Origin: Erythrophleum ivorense
Lineage: Eukaryota > Streptophyta > Magnoliopsida > Fabales > Fabaceae
DNA length: 64,000 nt
Assembly (NCBI GenBank): GCA_026724425.1
Contig: JAIUCV010000003.1
Location: 41,937,283 to 42,001,282 of the forward strand
Reading direction: 5' to 3'
Under the pieces are notes generated by a model. That model made no database searches. It saw nothing but the letters and a program-made list of their open reading frames with translations, and was not told the DNA's origin. How positions within the stretch are numbered: position 1 is the first letter of the stretch; each line of letters starts with the position of its first letter. Below, one piece after another: positions 1 to 10,584 of the stretch. The position numbers and the translations under genes were made by a program.

Positions 1-2420
1 ATTTTGTGAAAATTCCTATTTGAGTTTTCCCACTCTTTTGTGCAGAATTTCAATGGACAATTAAAGCTTGAATGGTAAATTTGAATTAAAGAAGAGAGGG
101 AAAGAGCATAGTCAACACAAATCTTGCACAAGCATCATTCTCTTGTTGACCAGCCTACATGCATAGTTCCATGTTGAACACAGCAACTCCAGCCATATAC
201 ACTCACTCATAGAAAAACATGCATGTAAACACAAGAAGGCAGTCTCCAAACACCATACACAAAACATATGAATGGGCTTGTGAAGTTGTTGTGAGATGGT
301 GAATGGAGAAGAAGCTGGAACAGAACAGAACAGACCTTGGTTTCAAGAAGAAGAAGGCTTGAAAGGTGAAGGAAGATGGAGCTGAGAATGATAACAAGCA
401 GCTCTCACATCACTCGAGGCTTGCATGGGCTCTAGATTCACCATTAACACAGGATGAAAGAGCTGAGAATGATAAAGGAAGCTTAAAGAAAGAATTTCGA
501 GCTTGAGAGAAAGCTCACAAGGGAATGAAGGAAGGTGCAGAACACATGGTGAGCTTTAGTGATTCGAGAAGAAGCTTTTGAGCTAAAACAGAAGAGGAAG
601 CACGAGTTGTTGTGAAGAGTTGAGAAGAAGTAGCTTCTATCGTGGAGAACGTCAAGAAGAAGAAGACGTTGGGTCTGGATATTGTGTGAAGAATAATAAG
701 GCTGAACAGCAGAGCATATCAAGAATAAGCTACGTAAATGAGCGGGGAGCTTGTGGAATTAAAATGCGAAGGAAAGCTGGTTGGGTGAGCTTCAAAGATA
801 CGAAAAACAGCTGCATGGGACGTAAAAAGCAAAGTAAAGAAGCAGCTATAACATGCAGAAACATCATGTGGTATTAAGAGAAGGTTCGAACTAGCTACAA
901 GTTAAGAAGCAGGTTGAAAACATGTTAAAGGCGAGCTGAATCACGTGGAAGCTTTGAGCTTGGCTGAAGAAGCAGAAACAAGAAGAAGCTACGTCTTTAG
1001 CTCAAGAAAATGCTGCATGGTTCGAAGAAAGCAACATGAGAAGCACGAGCTGAATTATAAGTCACCAGACCAAGAGCTGAGCTGAGAACAGTAATGAGCA
1101 GTTAACGTAAAGAGCACAATGCATAAGAGCAGAACGAAGAGAAGCTTAACATGGTGAAGGAAAGAGAGAAGAGAACGAGCTGGAGAGAACTCGAACAGAA
1201 CAAAGCTGAACGTGGTTTTGCATGAATCTTGATATTATATTCAATATGGAATGAAGTGGGGCCCATCGTATATATATAGAATAAACAAACATGAATAAAA
1301 AGAACAGAACGTGGGAGGGGCTGACGTTAAGAAAAATAACGAAAAGAAGAAGCTTGGACATGTGATTTTTTATAAAGAGAAGGAAGCTTCATTCTAACAC
1401 GTCTCCTTCGTTCATTTACGCCTCTCACAGTCCAATTCAATCACGCCTCAAACTCTCAACAGATCCTTGTCTATATATAGAACCATTCACTCCATCAACC
1501 ACGCCACATTCACTCATTCGGCCACCCATTCCCTTCATTCATCCATCCTACGCCATATTCCATCCTCTCCACTCCATAATCTCACCATTCATCCATTCAT
1601 TCTTCCATTCACTCGTCCACTCCATCCTCTTCTCATCCCTATTCCATCAATCCATCTCCAATGAAGTTCTAATCTCCATCTTGAGGCTAGCTAGGAGGAA
1701 TCCCTGGAGAAGCTTGAATCCATGGATGAACATAGAGTTTTCAGCTAAGAATTTTCTTATTTTTCCTACACTTTTTCTCTTTCATCTATTATCTTGGTTA
1801 AGTTGTATTTGATAGGGAATTTGTGTAATTATAATTAGTGGCTGGTTAAACACTAATTAGGGAACCTTTTGTTGATTAATTGATCTGATTAATTTCAATA
1901 TTATCGGAATTTCCATGTATGCTTCGAAGGTGTTCAATAAAATACATGAATGAGATTATGTGCTTAAATATTTAATTTGAGGATTCCTTAATATTTAGTT
2001 GGTTAATTAAATATTTAGGATGATTCAGAGGCTAATCAAATTAGTTAATCAATCAAATTGAGTGTTCATTGATCCTAAAACAAGAATTGACAATTTAATT
2101 TGGATGTGAGGTTTCAATTCAACATTAGATCGTTAATTTCTTGAATCTTGCGTGGTTAACCAAGATAATTTGTTATGAACACGATTAGGAACTCTTAGGC
2201 CAGAATTAATCATAATTGGATTAGGATAAGGATAGTGGATACCAAGGGACGAATCCAAAGCTAGTCACAAGTCCATCTTTCACCCATAATTCACCCAATT
2301 AGATAGAATTAGGAATTTTAATTCAATTTAGTTTTAGGTTAGTTTAATTCAATCAAAACCCCCTTAATTTAGGAATTTTTAGAGTCTTTTAAATATTTGG
2401 AAAACTCAATTAAATATTGA
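1..2420 (+). repeat. LTR-like region, partial, family unresolved
   Basis: No credible gene is visible. Positions 300-1350 are purine-rich, with many degenerate GAAGAAGCTT and GAGCTGAA words. A TATA-box-like CTATATATAG lies at 1470-1480. It is followed by a C/T-rich CATTCACTCATTC-type stretch (1480-1670) and then an AT-rich tail to about 2420. This order (GA-rich U3, TATA, pyrimidine-rich leader, AT-rich tail) resembles the LTR of a large plant gypsy element. Neither terminus could be fixed, and the region abuts the truncated gag at about 2440. The LTR assignment is inference. Confidence 0.4.
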
Positions 2421-2439
2421 ACTCCAATTCCAAGGGAGA

Positions 2440-3205
2440 TGACCTAGGTTGTGCCATTAACTACATATTTTATCAGCCTAGTATTATTTTGAGGGTTGTG
2501 CGACGAGCCACTCAGATAGCACTAAACCTAATGATGATGTTGATATTACTTAGGATGAGTTCAAAGATAAATTCCTGCAACATTACTTCCCCATTACCCT
2601 TAGAGCCAATTAGCAGGCTGCATTCCATGCCTTTAAATAGGGGAATCTACATAAGGATGAGTCATTACTTGCTTTTTAGAGTTGTCTAAGTGTAGCGCAT
2701 ATCTTCAGAAGCACTATGATCCTAAATGGATGGCTAAGCGATTGATGGAAAAAGCCAAGCCAGAGTTGAGAATGGCATTGGCACCATTTAAGATACAGGA
2801 CTTCAAGGAGTTGTACACCGAATTATGCAACACTGTTAGGAGAATGAGGGAAGAGGAAGCTAAGAAGAGGAAAGAATTCTAGGCCAGGTTTGCCCCATTT
2901 ATGAGACCTATTGGGGGAGTCAATAAAAGGAACAATTGCAGCATTGGTGGTTCAAGCAAGTGACTTAAACAACCTCCAAGGAGTCAATTCAATGGACTTC
3001 CAAGGAGCCAATTCAGCGGACCTCCAAGGAGCTAGTTTAGTAGGGGACAAAATTCATATAGGGGTTCTACTGCTCTTGCAGCTAGTACAATTAATAGCTA
3101 GAAGTGTGCAAAGTGTGAGAAAGTGCATCTCGAAAAGTGTTTAATCTACTACAAGTGTGGGAAGCCAGGTCATATCTCTAGATTCTATAAAGATGGCTTG
3201 TAGGG
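2440..3205 (+). pseudogene. gag remnant of the Tekay-like element
   Basis: The 2682-2880 frame has a helical, charged stretch (HYDPKWMAKRLMEKAKPEL...) typical of the C-terminal capsid part of plant gypsy Gag. Around 3100-3190 there is a Cys/His module: CAKCEKVHLEKC (C-x2-C-x3-H-x3-C), then a CCHC-like YKCGKPGHISRFY in which the first and last cysteines are replaced by tyrosine. In-frame stops and frame changes separate 2440-2680, 2682-2880 and 2911-3144. Gag would normally form the particle and bind RNA through the knuckle. This copy cannot make an intact product, and the N-terminal half is missing. Confidence 0.7.
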
Positions 3206-3224
3206 AACCAATGAGAATAAAAAC

Positions 3225-3645
3225 ACCGTTCTAGGCAGAGTTTTCGTAATGACACAATAGGTGGCAACTAAAGCGCGAAATCTCATTAAAGGTATTCTCA
3301 AAATCCAAGGCTTTGAAATTGAAGCTCTTTTCGATTTCAGAGCAACTCACTCTTTTGTATCCAATGCTTGTGTGCTACGGTTAAATCTGTATGTCTACAA
3401 AATGCCTTTTAATATGATTGTCTCTACACTAGTGGGAGCTTTGGTGAAAACTTCCCAGGCTTCTTTAAATTATATGCTTGAATTCGATGGTAGGACATCT
3501 ACCATCGATATCGTTTATTTACCTCTAAAAGGTATTGATTTAATAGTAGGAATAGATTGGCTATCGGCGAACAATGCCATTTTGGATCGTAAGAGGAAGA
3601 CTGTCTCTCTACTAGTCTCTCCTATATATCCTAACAAGCCATAAT
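3225..3645 (+). pseudogene. Retroviral-type aspartic protease remnant of the Tekay-like element
   Basis: The open stretch 3261-3644 matches the pepsin-like protease of Ty3/gypsy polyproteins. It contains ALFDFRATHSF, where active members have the D-S/T-G-A core. The catalytic aspartate remains but the next residues are F-R, so the motif is broken. Downstream GIDLIVGIDWLSANNAILD is the conserved flap-distal block (usually ILGMDWL...A.IDC). It lies between the gag knuckle and RT, as expected. A stop at about 3643 separates it from RT. Confidence 0.75.
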
Positions 3646-3732
3646 TGTTATCCTATGTCAATTGAGATATGTATTCGTATGGGCTGTCAGGCTTATATGG
3701 TGTTTTTCTCTGTTCAAGCATAAGTAAAAGGT

Positions 3733-5947
3733 GTGGATAAGATTGTAGTAGAAAGTGAGTTTCCTGATGTGCTCCCCAAGGATATGACAAGTTTACTTCC
3801 AAAGACAAAGGTAGAATTTGTAATTGATCTTATGCCTGGAACAGAGCCTATCTCTAAAGCTCCTTACCAAGTGTCTCTAGTGGAGTTAGCAGAGTTAAAG
3901 AAGCAAATTGAAGAGTTAATAGAGAAGGGTTTCATTAGACCCAGTGTGTCTTCTTGGGGATCACTTATATTATTTGTGAAGAAAAAGAATGGGAGCATGA
4001 GGTTATGTATCGACTATCGCCAATTGAATAAGGTGACTAAACCTGATCACGGGTTGGACTTATTTAAAAATAGGCCAGGCTCAAGCTCGATTATAACTGG
4101 CTCGGGTCGGCCTGTTTTACAATTTTTTTTTTTACATTTTTATCTTTTTTTTTTAGTTTTAAATATTATATATATATATTTATTTATTTATTTCATTACT
4201 TGTGAGGCATACTTTTTTTCTTATTTTAAATTATAAATAACTCATAAAAAATTACAAAAAGTTTAAATAACTTGAAATAAATAAATTTATATATATATAT
4301 ATAAGATAGTAAAATCTTTCAAAATAATAATTTTTCTAATAATATTACTATTAATAATTTATTTTATTTGAATTATAATTTATTCTTAATAATATGTTAT
4401 ACAATAAGTAAAAGTAAAAAATAATAATAATCATATATGTTATATGATTCTTTTTTACTTATATTTATAGTTATAAATAAATGTTCTAATAATATTATTT
4501 ATTAATAATATATAAAAATTAATTATAATACAGGCGGGCTTAGGCTCGAGCTCAGGCTAGGCTTTTTAAGAAAAGCCTAAGTTTGGCCTTTTTTATATTT
4601 GAGTTTTTTTAAAACGGATTCATATCTATTTTTTTCGTGCCAGGTGGGTTTCTCGACCTATGATCAGGTCTAAAGGTGACCATTAAAAATAAATATCACC
4701 TACCTCAGATTGACAATTTACTTAAGCAGTTGATCGAAGCAGCTATTTTCTCCAAAATTGACCTAAGATCGGGCTACCACCAATTACGAGTTCGATTTGA
4801 AGACATCTTGAAAATTGCATTCTGTACTAGATATAAACACTATGAGTTCTTGGTCATGCCATTTGGGCTAACTAATGCCCCAGTTGTCTTCATGGACTAT
4901 ATGAATAGGATCTTCAGGCCCTACTTAGATAAATTCATAGCGATTTTCATCGACGATATCCTTATATACTATAAGGACAAGGAAGAGTATAAGGAGCATC
5001 TCAAAATGGTATTACAGGTGTTGAGGGAGCATAAGCTTTACGCCAAGCTATTTAAGTGTGAATTTAAGCTCAAGGAAGTAAAATTCTTAGGTTATATTGC
5101 ATCAGCAGAAGGGGTGTCTGTAGACCTTAGCAAGGTTGAGGCAATGTTGAATTGGGAAAGAGCACAGAGCATAAATGAGATTCAGAGTTTTCTAGGATTA
5201 ACAAGCTATTATAGGAGGTTCATTAAGGGATTCTCACAAATAGCCATGCCATTGACTAAGCTAACAGAGAAAGACTCCCTGTTTGTGTGGACTGAAAAGT
5301 GTGAGGCAACCTTTCAAGATCTACAGACTATACTAACTACAACACTCATACTCATGATCCCATACCCTACGTAGACTTTTACATTGTATATAGATGCTTC
5401 CAAGAAAGGTCTTCAGTGTGTATTAATGCAAAATGGAAAGTTCATAGCCTACGTCTCACAACAATTAAGGCCATATAAGGAGAATTATCCTACATATGAC
5501 CTAGAGTTGGCAGCAATAGTGTTTACTTTAAAGATTTAGAGGCATAACCTTTATGGTTCATGATTTGAAGCTTTAGTGACCATAAGAGTTTAAAGTATTT
5601 TTTTGACCAAAAAGAGCTTAACATGAGGCGGAGAAGGTGGATTAAGTTCTTGAAAGACTAAGACTACGACTACGAGCTAAAATACCATCTTAGAAAGGCT
5701 AATGTTGTCATAGATGCTTTAAGCAGGAAGTCTGTCCATGTAACACAAATGATGGTTCAAAAGCAAAAATTGTTGGAGGATGCCCAAAATACCCTTATTG
5801 AGATATCAAGGTTGATTGCCACTATGAAAACTTTATCCTTCAAGAGTGTGACATAGAAGGAGGTTAAGTTAGCATAGCTTGAGGATAAGTTTCTATTGGG
5901 AGTCAGAGAGGAAGTTAAGGAAGGAAGAGGTAAAGATTTTGAGGTCG
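3733..5947 (+). pseudogene. Reverse transcriptase and RNase H remnant, split by a hAT insertion
   Basis: RT begins at 3733. It shows the palm entry block ending LCIDYRQLNKVT, is cut at 4037 by a 635-bp insertion, and resumes at 4681 with the frame preserved across the duplicated 8 bases. FSKIDLRSGYHQ, VMPFGLTNAP and the catalytic FIDDILIY (YxDD-type) block are intact; FLGLTSYYRRFI marks the thumb/connection. A stop at about 5372 starts the RNase H part, which has YIDASKKG (first catalytic Asp) and YDLELAAIVF, then several stops. A linker toward integrase runs to 5947, where the next solo LTR lies. The RT core is better kept than the rest, but the polyprotein is dead. Confidence 0.85.
4038..4672. 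mobile_element. Non-autonomous hAT-type DNA transposon (635 bp) in the RT region
   Basis: The element is flanked by a perfect 8-bp direct repeat AAGGTGAC (4030-4037 and 4673-4680), the duplication size of hAT elements. Its ends are imperfect terminal inverted repeats: TAAACCTGATCA on the left and the complement of TAGACCTGATCA on the right. The interior is very AT-rich and has no transposase. Removing the element and one repeat restores the retrotransposon reading frame, confirming the boundaries. It is therefore younger than the gypsy insertion. Confidence 0.9.
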
Positions 5948-5952
5948 GCAAT

Positions 5953-8937
5953 TGTAACAACCCAGAAAAATAAAATAGAAAAGAAATGAGAAAAGAAAAG
6001 GAAAAGAGAAGTTGGAAAATTTTCGAAGAGCTGAGAATTTTCTAAGTCTTCTCGCCACAGTGAGAAATGGAATCGCCATAGCGAGAGTGCTTGCTCGCCG
6101 TAGCGAATGTGTTCCTAGCTATAGCGAGTGCAGCACTCCATACAAAAACCAGTGAGTTGCTCGCCGTAGCGAAGCTATAGCGAGTGCAGCATTCCATAGA
6201 CCAGAGAGTTGCTCGCCGTAGTGAATGTGTTCCTAGCTATAGCGAGTGCAGCACTCCATACAAAGACCAGGGAGTTGCTCGCCGTAGAGGCGCTATAGCG
6301 AAGGCAGAGGTCTGGAGCAAATACGATCTCGCCATAGCGACGCCATAGCGAAGGTCGAGAATAGACACGATCTCGCCATAGCGACGCCATCGCGAAGGCA
6401 GAAGTCTGGAACAGACACGAGTTCGCCGTAGCGAGGGCACTAACTCGCTATAGCGAGAGCGGCGAGAAAAAGAAAGTTTGACTTTTTAAAAGCTTCCAAA
6501 TCTCTTCTTTCTTCTTCTAACCGACTCAAACTCGTCTTAGGAGAGAGAAAAGGGCGGAGGAGAGAGAGAGAAGCTGAAGAGAAGAGGAAAGCACAAGAAA
6601 GGTATGAATTCTCATGGCTTCCTCTTAGTAAGTTGCCCTTCTCCCCTTTTCCCCTCTTTCCTACGGTTTAAATGGTAGAAAATGGTTAGGTCTGAGTCTG
6701 GTTTAGAGGAGAGAGAGTGGGAAACCATTCTTGAGAGAGATTAGAAGTAGCTAGTCTTCTCTTTCTTGCTTTTCCCCTTTCTTAAGAGTTGAGAAAAGAG
6801 AGGGATAGCTCATGGACCCTAGTGAGAAGGAAAAACCTAGAGTGAGAAGCTCAGTAGAGCTGATTAGAAGTGATCCCTAGCTTAAGGATCGAGTATTAAG
6901 GTATTAATTCCATGCTTTTGTGTGGTTAGGCTCAAGAGAAACTCTCCCACCTAGAAGTTGTTGTGAAACCAACAAGGGAGGAGTCAATTGAAAGAGCAAG
7001 TAGTAAATAGCCAACAAAGGTAGTTCTCTCCACTTTCTCTCATGCATAATTGTGTATTTACATTGTCTTGCTTGTGTGTATGAATGATATGAGTTATGAG
7101 AAGTATGTTGGCATGATTATGTGTTATGATTGAGATGATGTTTTAAATGATTGTTTGGTTTGCTTGAAGAAATGGAAAAGCCAATAACCCTATAGCCAAG
7201 GTGAGGATGAGCCGAAGCCCTAAGTTGGTTGAGCCAGGTCTCCCAAAAGTGAGGTTGACTCCCAAAGAGTAAGGGTGAGTCTAAGTACCTCTAAAGTATG
7301 GGAAGGCAAATCCAAAAGCCATAAGGGAAGGGGTAAGGCCGATCCAAGTACTCAGCGAGCTCTTGAATGTTATCCATGGACATTTCATATGTTTCAAATG
7401 TTTTCATCATGTTTTATATGCTAACATGCCATACATGCATAATGAGACTTGTTGCATGAAATGTATGTATGTTTGAATGAGAGTTGAACTACTGAGATTC
7501 CATGAATCTCACCCTCCCTCTCTACCATCCAACCATGCCAGGTGGCCCAAGTGAGATTAGGGATGGGAGCAACCACCAACAAGCATGAAGCTAGGGATAG
7601 AGATGAAGAAAAGTGTAAAGTTTTTGTAATACAATTGTACATGAGATGTAAGATGTAAATGATGTATACGATGTAGCAATGATAAATGTTGTAGGACCAT
7701 GTATGAATGATGTATGTATGAGAATGAGGTTTATGACGAATGAGAAAATAGATTTTGATATGAAATGCTCATGATAGCCTAGTATATAAGGGTGCATAAG
7801 TGGGCGTGGGATAGTGAGATTCTCCAATCTAAGTTATTAGACACTTGAGGCATGATTGATAGCTCCTATAGATGCTTTCTCATGTGCTCAAAGAGTCATA
7901 GAAGTAGAAAACTCAAGATTGGACCCCATTAGCCACACTTTTGGCCAAGAAAGGGCCTTTTTGCACATGATGTCATAGAATAGCCATATGACCTCTTCTT
8001 GTTATGAGATTTGACATGTAGCTAGATTATGTTTAGAGCTTTCCGGGAAGTTAGAGTTTATGTCATTTAGAGGTCTATAGCATTTTCTATGATCATTCAA
8101 AGTTGACATCAGAAAATCGGATTTCAGAAAATCACTGTTCATTTGGTCAGTTTGAGAAATGTGTCATCCGAGGGGCAAACGTAGTCCAATGGCTACGAAA
8201 TTTTATACACAGAAGCTAGATGGTCACAGTGACTTGTAGGAACTGGAAGCACCTCATTTAGAGGTCCAGAGAGGAAGTTATGCAATTTTGAAGTTCCTGC
8301 CCAGAATCAGACACCCAACCAGACCCGAGGTACTGTTTCATCGGTTTCCAGGAAATTGGCTAGGTGAACTGATCTGAAGATATTTTTCTCCTCTAGCTAC
8401 CATCCGCTTCTTTCCATAGAGATATAGTTTATGAGCATTGGATTTTTGTGGAATTAGTTAGACATTTTCAAAGTCCATATCAGTAAACTGTGACAGCAAA
8501 GAAGCCCCCTCTGACCAGTGAACTATTTCGATGTCAAACTCAGAATGAGTGAGATATTGAGACTTATAAGTATTTTTACCATGAAGTAGACGTCTCAAGC
8601 TTTCTAGAATGACCCATATCATGCAGATATGATTTTTCTGCATTTATTTATGAATTTTCAAAGTTAGCCCAGAAATGAAGCAAAATCTGCCCATAGCGAA
8701 AATGCATGTCTCCAATCCCTTTTTGCTTTCCATGAGTTTTAAGCATATAGTGGGGATTGAAATAAGTCTCAAAAGAGGAATTGAGCATGAGGAATCAGAG
8801 AGAGAGCTCAACTTGCCCACACATAGTGCCATAGAGAGAGTAAGCATAAGGTAGAGAAAGTGTCTCCCTTATGAGTTCCGCATTGCCATACGGGCTAGAG
8901 GGCACGTTGGGTATGAGCTAGAGGTTAAGGTGTCACA
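5953..8937 (+). mobile_element. Solo LTR A (2,985 bp), gypsy type
   Basis: Begins TGTAACAACC, ends GGTGTCACA, and is flanked by a perfect 5-bp duplication GCAAT (5948-5952 and 8938-8942). There is no gag-pol, PBS or PPT inside, so this is a solo LTR left after LTR-LTR recombination. The retrotransposon linker reads through from 5947 into 8943 once one copy of GCAAT is removed. It carries a CpG-rich palindromic repeat array (6050-6470) and a GA-rich leader near 6540-6600. Parts near 8160-8290 match the complement of solo LTR B (11270-11400), so the two are related families in opposite orientation. Confidence 0.92.
6050..6470. repeat. Minisatellite of near-palindromic TCGCCATAGCGA motifs
   Basis: More than a dozen copies of TCGCYRTAGCGA-like words (for example TCGCCGTAGCGA, TCGCCATAGCGA and the perfect palindrome TCGCTATAGCGA) are spaced irregularly over about 420 bp. 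Longer units are tandem: a GAGTGCAGCACTCCATA unit recurs about three times (near 6128, 6181, 6245), and a CGACGCCATAGCGAAGG unit follows. Translating it gives repetitive open frames that I do not regard as genes. Confidence 0.85.
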
Positions 8938-8942
8938 GCAAT

Positions 8943-10258
8943 GATGGGATCCTGAGGTGTAAAGGAAGAGTATGCCCTTCTAATGATGAAGAGCCAAAGA
9001 AACTTATATTGGATGAAGCTCACAAGAGTAAGTATACCATGCATCCTAGAGTAACCATGACTTGAAAAGGGACTAGTGATGGCCACATATGAAGAAAGAG
9101 GTGACTGAATTCATTGCTTATTGTTTGACTTGCCAAAAGGTTAAAATTGAACACTAGAAGCCTCTGAGGTTGTTGCAGAATTTGAAAATCCCAAAGTGGA
9201 AATGGGATAATATCACCATAGATTTCATCACGGGTCTACCTAGAACCACGTTGGGGCATGATGCTATATAGGTAGTTATTGACCATTTAACTATTTTGGC
9301 TTATTTTCTAGCTATCAAGGCTACCTACCCACTCAAGAAGCTAGTGCAAATTTATATGGATGAGATAGTTAGGTTACACAGGGTGCCAGAAAGTATTATG
9401 TCAAGTCGAGACCCACGGTTTACTTCAAGGTTATGGAAGCTACTGCAGAATGTTATGGGGACTTAATTAAATTTTAGCATCGCCTACCACCCTCAAACTA
9501 ATGGATAGACTAAGAGGACCATTCAAACACTCAAGGATATGTTGAAAGCATGTGCGATAGAGTTAAGAGGAAGCTAGGACCATAACCTTCCACTAGTAGA
9601 ATTTGCTTACAGCAACAGCTTCCACTCAAGTATATAGATGGCAGCTTATGAGGTAATGTATGGGAGAAAGTGTAGATCTCCTCTTTCCTGGACAAAGTTG
9701 AGTGAATGGAGCTTGTTACGCCCTAATTCGGTAGACCAAACTACTCAGAAGATCAAGTTAATCAAACAGAAATTACTCATGGCTCAGAGCATACAGAAAA
9801 GCTATGCTGACATGCGAAAACGACCATGGGAGTTTATGGTGGGTGACCATGTTTTTCAGAGAGTCACACCTATGACTAGTATTAGGAGGTCAATCAGAGC
9901 TAAGAAGCTAATGCCTCATTTCATGGGTCCCTATGAGAATCGAGAGAGAGTGGGACTTGTGGTATACAAAATTGCCTTACCCCCTCAGTTAGCAAACATC
10001 TACAACATCTTTCATGTATCCTAACTAAAGAAGTACCAACCAGACTCCCCGCATATCATTGAACCTGATGAGATAGAGCTCAGCGAGAATATGACATATA
10101 AAATTGAATTAGAATAGATTGTGGATGCCATCGATAAACAACTGAGGAACAAGACCATCAGACTAGTGAAGGTTATTTGGAAAGGGATGGCTCCAGGTGA
10201 TGCAACCTGGGAGATTGAGGAAAAGATGAAGCAAGAGTACCCTTATTTGTTTGATTAG
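8943..10258 (+). pseudogene. Integrase and chromodomain-like C-terminus of the Tekay-like element
   Basis: The zinc-binding part survives as HPRVT... and YCLTCQK (Cys pair). The DDE core is recognisable: WDNITIDFITGLP (first Asp), SSRDPRFTS (second Asp) and YHPQTNG followed by a stop and TKRT, where the catalytic glutamate is replaced by lysine. The open stretch 9638-10024 covers the GPY/F part (MPHFMGPYENRERVG). After a stop at 10021 a tail has LRNKTIRLVKVIWKG and ATWEIEEKMK, similar to Tekay chromodomains that direct insertion to heterochromatin. It ends YLFD then a stop at about 10257. Many premature stops are present. Confidence 0.85.
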
Positions 10259-10584
10259 GTAGGAGTTTAGTATATACTTTAAATTTTAGGTACAAATTTT
10301 CTTTAAGGAGGGGAAAACTATAACATCCCAATTCTTGTTTAGATGTAAAGTGTTGGTTGTGAGCTTAGAGAGGACATAGGATTAAGCATTATGCCTAAAG
10401 AGTAGGACATAGGTTGGAATAAGGGGGAAATTAAATTATCAACTATTTGATATTTTCTTATAAAAGATTTAAAAAACTAGAGAGATTTAAAAGTGAATTA
10501 AATATAAAATTAATAATCATAAATAGTTATTAATATATATATAGTGTATATATATATATAACAAATATATATATAAAGGTAAAT

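Noticed and set aside
6175..6440. Two overlapping minus-strand repetitive open frames
   Set aside because: They are translations of the CpG-palindrome minisatellite in LTR A.
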